From: Balneolaceae bacterium SMO_bin1
Lineage (GTDB): Bacteria > Bacteroidota > Rhodothermia > Balneolales > Balneolaceae
Length of the DNA: 7,759 nucleotides
Direction of reading: 5' to 3'
NCBI GenBank assembly: GCA_003123965.1
Contig: NNSL01000358.1
Location: 1 to 7,759, forward strand
The position numbers and the translations under genes are program-made. The notes under the pieces are model-generated. The model worked only from the letters and a program-made list of their open reading frames with translations, did not search any database and was not told the origin of the DNA. Of this stretch, positions 5,295 through 7,759 are shown in pieces. How positions within the stretch are numbered: position 1 is the stretch's first letter; each line of letters opens with the position of its first letter.

Positions 5295-6404
5295 ATGCGA
5301 ATTGGCGTTGTACTTATGAATCTGGGCGGGCCGAACCGTGAAGAATATGTTCGTCCGTTTTTGCAGAACCTATTCCAGGATGAGGACATCATTAAGATTG
5401 GGGGTGGGGTTGTGCAGGATACCTTCGCGAAAATTATTGCGAAGTTTCGTGCGCCCAGCGTAGCCGAAGATTACAAGGAAATTAACGGCTGCCCCAAGGG
5501 ATGCATGGGTAATAAGCACTGCATCAACCGAAAGGAAAGTTATGTGTCTGAATGTTGTTCGCCTATCAATAGCCTGACCGAACGCCAGCGGCGCGCCCTG
5601 GAAAAGAAACTAAAGGGAGATTTGTCTGAACATGATGTAAAGGTGTATACCTGCATGCGCTACTGGATTCCTTTTGCTGACACCACTATGCAGGACATGG
5701 TGGACGATGATATTACGCATGCGGTGCTGTTGCCTTTGTACCCGCAATTTTCGTGGACTACTACCGGCAGCGGATTTCGCGACTGGGAAACGCAGCGCAA
5801 AGAACGGTTTGGCGATGAAGCCCCATGGAAAGAATTCCACGTAAAGAATTATCATCTCAACCAGAATTATCTCAATTCGCTGAATGCGCGTATCGATGAG
5901 GCCTTGGCCGAGATGGACGAAGAAACACGCAGTAAAACGCATTTGATCTTCAGTGCGCACGGCACGCCCAAGCTGGAAGTGCGCAGCGGAGACCCGTACA
6001 CCACAGAAATTAAGGAAACCATGGAAGCCATCATGGATATGCGCGGCCGGGATGAATCGTATTGGCTTGGGTATCAGTCAAAAGTGGGTCCCCAAAAATG
6101 GACGCAGCCCAATACCGCTGATTTGGTGGAACGGCATCTGCAGTACGGTATCAAAAACTTTTTGATGATTCCCATTGCGTTTGTGACCGATCATATTGAA
6201 ACACTGTTTGAGCTGGGTATTGAGCTGAAAGAAGATTTGGAAGAAGAAGGCTACGAATTTGAAAGCCTGCAGGTAACCGAGGGTATTAATGATCATCCCG
6301 AGTATATCACCGCGCTGGCTGATGAAGTGAAAATGCGGTTGCCGGACGAGGTTTCCGGAAACGAGAGCAAGACTGACGAATCAAAAATGGTGAAGTCGAA
6401 ATAA
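5295..6404 (+). CDS. hemH: Ferrochelatase with internal cysteine-rich insert (probable [2Fe-2S] class)
   Basis: Inserts ferrous iron into protoporphyrin IX (or coproporphyrin III in the coproporphyrin-dependent route) as a last stage of heme synthesis; a soluble or membrane-associated cytoplasmic enzyme. Family marks are the N-terminal GVVLMNLGGP (4-13), YPQFSWTTTGS (149-159), SAHGTP (220-225) with catalytic H222, GDPY (232-235), YQSKVGPQKWTQP (260-272) and DHIETLFELG (299-308) with the conserved acidic E302. Unusually, where most ferrochelatases run straight from Y..I to GGSP, residues 62-88 hold an insert with C66, C70, C76, C87 and C88 (bases 5490-5558), before SPINSLTERQ. This matches the described bacterial class whose [2Fe-2S] cluster is held by four cysteines in one internal segment, first characterised in Myxococcus xanthus. 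C120 is a further cysteine outside the insert. The tail (353-369) is polar, low-complexity and probably disordered. The stop overlaps the hemA ATG (TAATG). Confidence 0.96.
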   Translation: MRIGVVLMNLGGPNREEYVRPFLQNLFQDEDIIKIGGGVVQDTFAKIIAKFRAPSVAEDYKEINGCPKGCMGNKHCINRKESYVSECCSPINSLTERQRRALEKKLKGDLSEHDVKVYTCMRYWIPFADTTMQDMVDDDITHAVLLPLYPQFSWTTTGSGFRDWETQRKERFGDEAPWKEFHVKNYHLNQNYLNSLNARIDEALAEMDEETRSKTHLIFSAHGTPKLEVRSGDPYTTEIKETMEAIMDMRGRDESYWLGYQSKVGPQKWTQPNTADLVERHLQYGIKNFLMIPIAFVTDHIETLFELGIELKEDLEEEGYEFESLQVTEGINDHPEYITALADEVKMRLPDEVSGNESKTDESKMVKSK

Positions 6405-7666
6405 TGCCAACAGTTCCGACAATTGACACATTCAGCATTGTGGGCGTTAACCACTGGGAGGCATCCATTGAGGTGCGCGAGCGCTTCAGCTTGTCTGATG
6501 CCCAAAAAGAAGCCCTGATAGAGGGCGCACTGCGCGAAGGCATTGACAGTCTGTTTGTGGTATCTACCTGCAACCGCACCGAAATTATCGCCCAGGATGC
6601 CAGCCCGCAGGAGCTTATTCGATTGCTCATCACCTATTCGGATGCCACACTCGATGAATTTCATGAACACGGCTTTGAAAAAGAAGGTCAGCAGGCCGTT
6701 GAACACCTATTTCAGGTTACGGTAGGGCTTGATTCGCAAATATTAGGCGACCTTCAGATTGTAAAACAGGTGAAAGAAGGCTACGAGCTGGCCTCCGAAA
6801 TGGATGCTGTAGACGGAGAATTGCACCGGCTGATGCAGCATGTATTTCGGGCGCACAAACGCTCGCGCAATGAAACATCTCTTGGTGAAGGCGCCGCCAC
6901 AACAGCTTATGCAGCCGTACGTTTTGCCACCGAAACCTTTGATAATCTTTCCGACAAAAATATTCTGCTCATTGGAACGGGTAAAATCGGCAAGGTAACC
7001 TGCAAGAATTTAGTGAGCCTCGGGGCGAAGAAAGTTACGCTGATGAATCGCACGCGCGACCGTGCAGAATTCGTGGCCGACCGCTTTAATTTAACTGTGG
7101 CTTCAATGGAGGATATGCCGGCCCAGATTGCTGAAGCAGATTTAGTGATCGTGGCCACTGGGGCTAACGATCCGGTAATTTCTATGGAAGATATGCAGCC
7201 GTCGATTGAAAAAGGCGATTTTAAAGTACTGCTTGATCTTTCGGTGCCCCGCAATATCGATCCTGCCATTGACGCGCTCGATTTTGTGGATTTGGCCAAT
7301 ATGGATTTTCTTACCGATGTGACCGACGAAGCCTACCGCCGGCGTGAAGAAAATATACCGCTTGTGAAGAAAATTATTGATGATGAGCTAACGGACTATA
7401 AAAACTGGCTCAGCACGCAAAAAGTGGTTCCTACAATTAAAGCGCTTACCCAAAAGTTTGAAGACATTCGGGATGATGAATACGAGTTTTTCAAGAACAA
7501 AATCAAGCATTCCGACCGCGATAAAGTAGAAAACCTGACCCGCCGCATTGTTAACAAAATTGCCGCTTATTCAATTGAACATCTCCGGGATCATCATGAA
7601 GAAGATGAAGTAACAAAAGTAGTGCACGAGATGTTTAAGCTGCAAACGCATAAAACGGATGAATGA
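6404..7666 (+). CDS. hemA: Glutamyl-tRNA reductase
   Basis: Reduces glutamyl-tRNA(Glu) to glutamate-1-semialdehyde with NADPH, the committed step of the C5 route to 5-aminolevulinate, and usually the point of feedback control. The 420 residues fit the family. The catalytic domain (about 10-160) has VGVNHWEASIEVRERF (13-28), STCNRTE (54-60) with nucleophile C56, and GLDSQILGDLQI (108-119, with D116 where E is usual). The NADPH domain has GTGKIG (191-196), MNRT (214-217) and DLSVPRNIDP (278-287). The C-terminal helical dimerisation domain (about 315-415) is complete, with a charged tail. The ATG overlaps the hemH stop by one base, so translation is probably coupled, and the 3' end overlaps hemC by 8 bases. 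A later start would lose the first strand. The presence of hemA shows that the organism uses the tRNA-dependent C5 pathway rather than ALA synthase. Confidence 0.97.
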   Translation: MPTVPTIDTFSIVGVNHWEASIEVRERFSLSDAQKEALIEGALREGIDSLFVVSTCNRTEIIAQDASPQELIRLLITYSDATLDEFHEHGFEKEGQQAVEHLFQVTVGLDSQILGDLQIVKQVKEGYELASEMDAVDGELHRLMQHVFRAHKRSRNETSLGEGAATTAYAAVRFATETFDNLSDKNILLIGTGKIGKVTCKNLVSLGAKKVTLMNRTRDRAEFVADRFNLTVASMEDMPAQIAEADLVIVATGANDPVISMEDMQPSIEKGDFKVLLDLSVPRNIDPAIDALDFVDLANMDFLTDVTDEAYRRREENIPLVKKIIDDELTDYKNWLSTQKVVPTIKALTQKFEDIRDDEYEFFKNKIKHSDRDKVENLTRRIVNKIAAYSIEHLRDHHEEDEVTKVVHEMFKLQTHKTDE

Positions 7667-7759
7667 CCATTCACCCATTCGCATTGGTACCCGAAGCAGT
7701 GAGCTAGCCACCTGGCAGGCGCAAACGGTAGCAAATCGCCTTTCTGAACTCGGCCTCGA
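7659..7759 (+). CDS. hemC: Hydroxymethylbilane synthase (porphobilinogen deaminase), N-terminal fragment cut by window edge
   Basis: Only the first 33 codons are in the window. They contain IRIGTRSSELATWQAQ (7-22), followed by TVANRLSELGL, which is the well-known N-terminal beta strand and helix of HemC; the T-R-S-S-x-L-A-x-W-Q-A pattern is diagnostic. The enzyme joins four porphobilinogens on a dipyrromethane cofactor to give hydroxymethylbilane. The ATG at 7659-7661 lies inside the hemA end (ATGAATGA, 8-base overlap), pointing to coupled translation. The alternative ATG at 7663 is in a different frame and hits a TAG after 14 codons, so it is not the start. hemC following hemA is the common order in C5-pathway heme operons. 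Confidence 0.92.
   Translation, partial: MNDHSPIRIGTRSSELATWQAQTVANRLSELGL

Noticed and set aside
6293..6706. 137-codon open frame on the minus strand across the hemH-hemA junction
   Set aside because: Antisense shadow. Both sense genes are complete and motif-rich, and there is no support for an antisense protein.
7663..7707. ATG at 7663 as the start of the gene after hemA
   Set aside because: Its frame ends at a TAG after 14 codons. The overlapping ATG at 7659 opens the frame with the clear HemC N-terminus.

Overview
The window is ordinary chromosomal DNA of a free-living Gram-negative bacterium, most likely from the Bacteroidota or the neighbouring Balneolota/Rhodothermota. This placement is an inference. 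It rests on the weak or absent Shine-Dalgarno sequences at nearly every start, the C5-pathway heme genes hemA and hemC in one run, an exported penicillin-acylase-family hydrolase, a DHRS7-like short-chain dehydrogenase, and a C5/G5 intergenic palindrome of a kind I associate with Bacteroidota. No rRNA, tRNA, CRISPR array, transposase or phage gene was seen.

The left part (1-2807) is read on the minus strand. In transcription order it holds a short-chain dehydrogenase/reductase (2807-2013), a pentein-fold guanidino-group hydrolase of the arginine dihydrolase / DDAH type (1890-994), and the first 293 codons of an exported penicillin acylase family enzyme (881 to beyond base 1). The acylase runs off the window just after its putative catalytic serine, and it is easily overlooked because its frame has no stop here. 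Gaps of 122 and 112 bases hold only short palindromes and a weak terminator-like hairpin, so the three genes could be one loose unit or three.

The right part (2980-7759) is read on the plus strand and diverges from the left part across a 172-base region. It starts with an OmpR/PhoB-type response regulator (TTG start) and its HAMP-containing membrane histidine kinase, separated by 71 bases that contain a strong C5/G5 hairpin. After 153 bases comes a tightly packed heme cluster. Ferrochelatase hemH overlaps glutamyl-tRNA reductase hemA by 1 base. hemA overlaps hydroxymethylbilane synthase hemC by 8 bases, and hemC is cut by the window end.

The heme cluster joins the committed step (hemA), the tetrapyrrole-chain step (hemC) and the final iron insertion (hemH) in one translationally coupled run. 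The most notable protein feature is a cysteine-rich insert in HemH (C66, C70, C76, C87, C88). It fits the known but uncommon class of ferrochelatases that hold a [2Fe-2S] cluster in an internal segment. The second is the active-site pattern of the pentein enzyme, which suggests arginine dihydrolase rather than dimethylargininase. I do not see a wholly new multi-gene system here.
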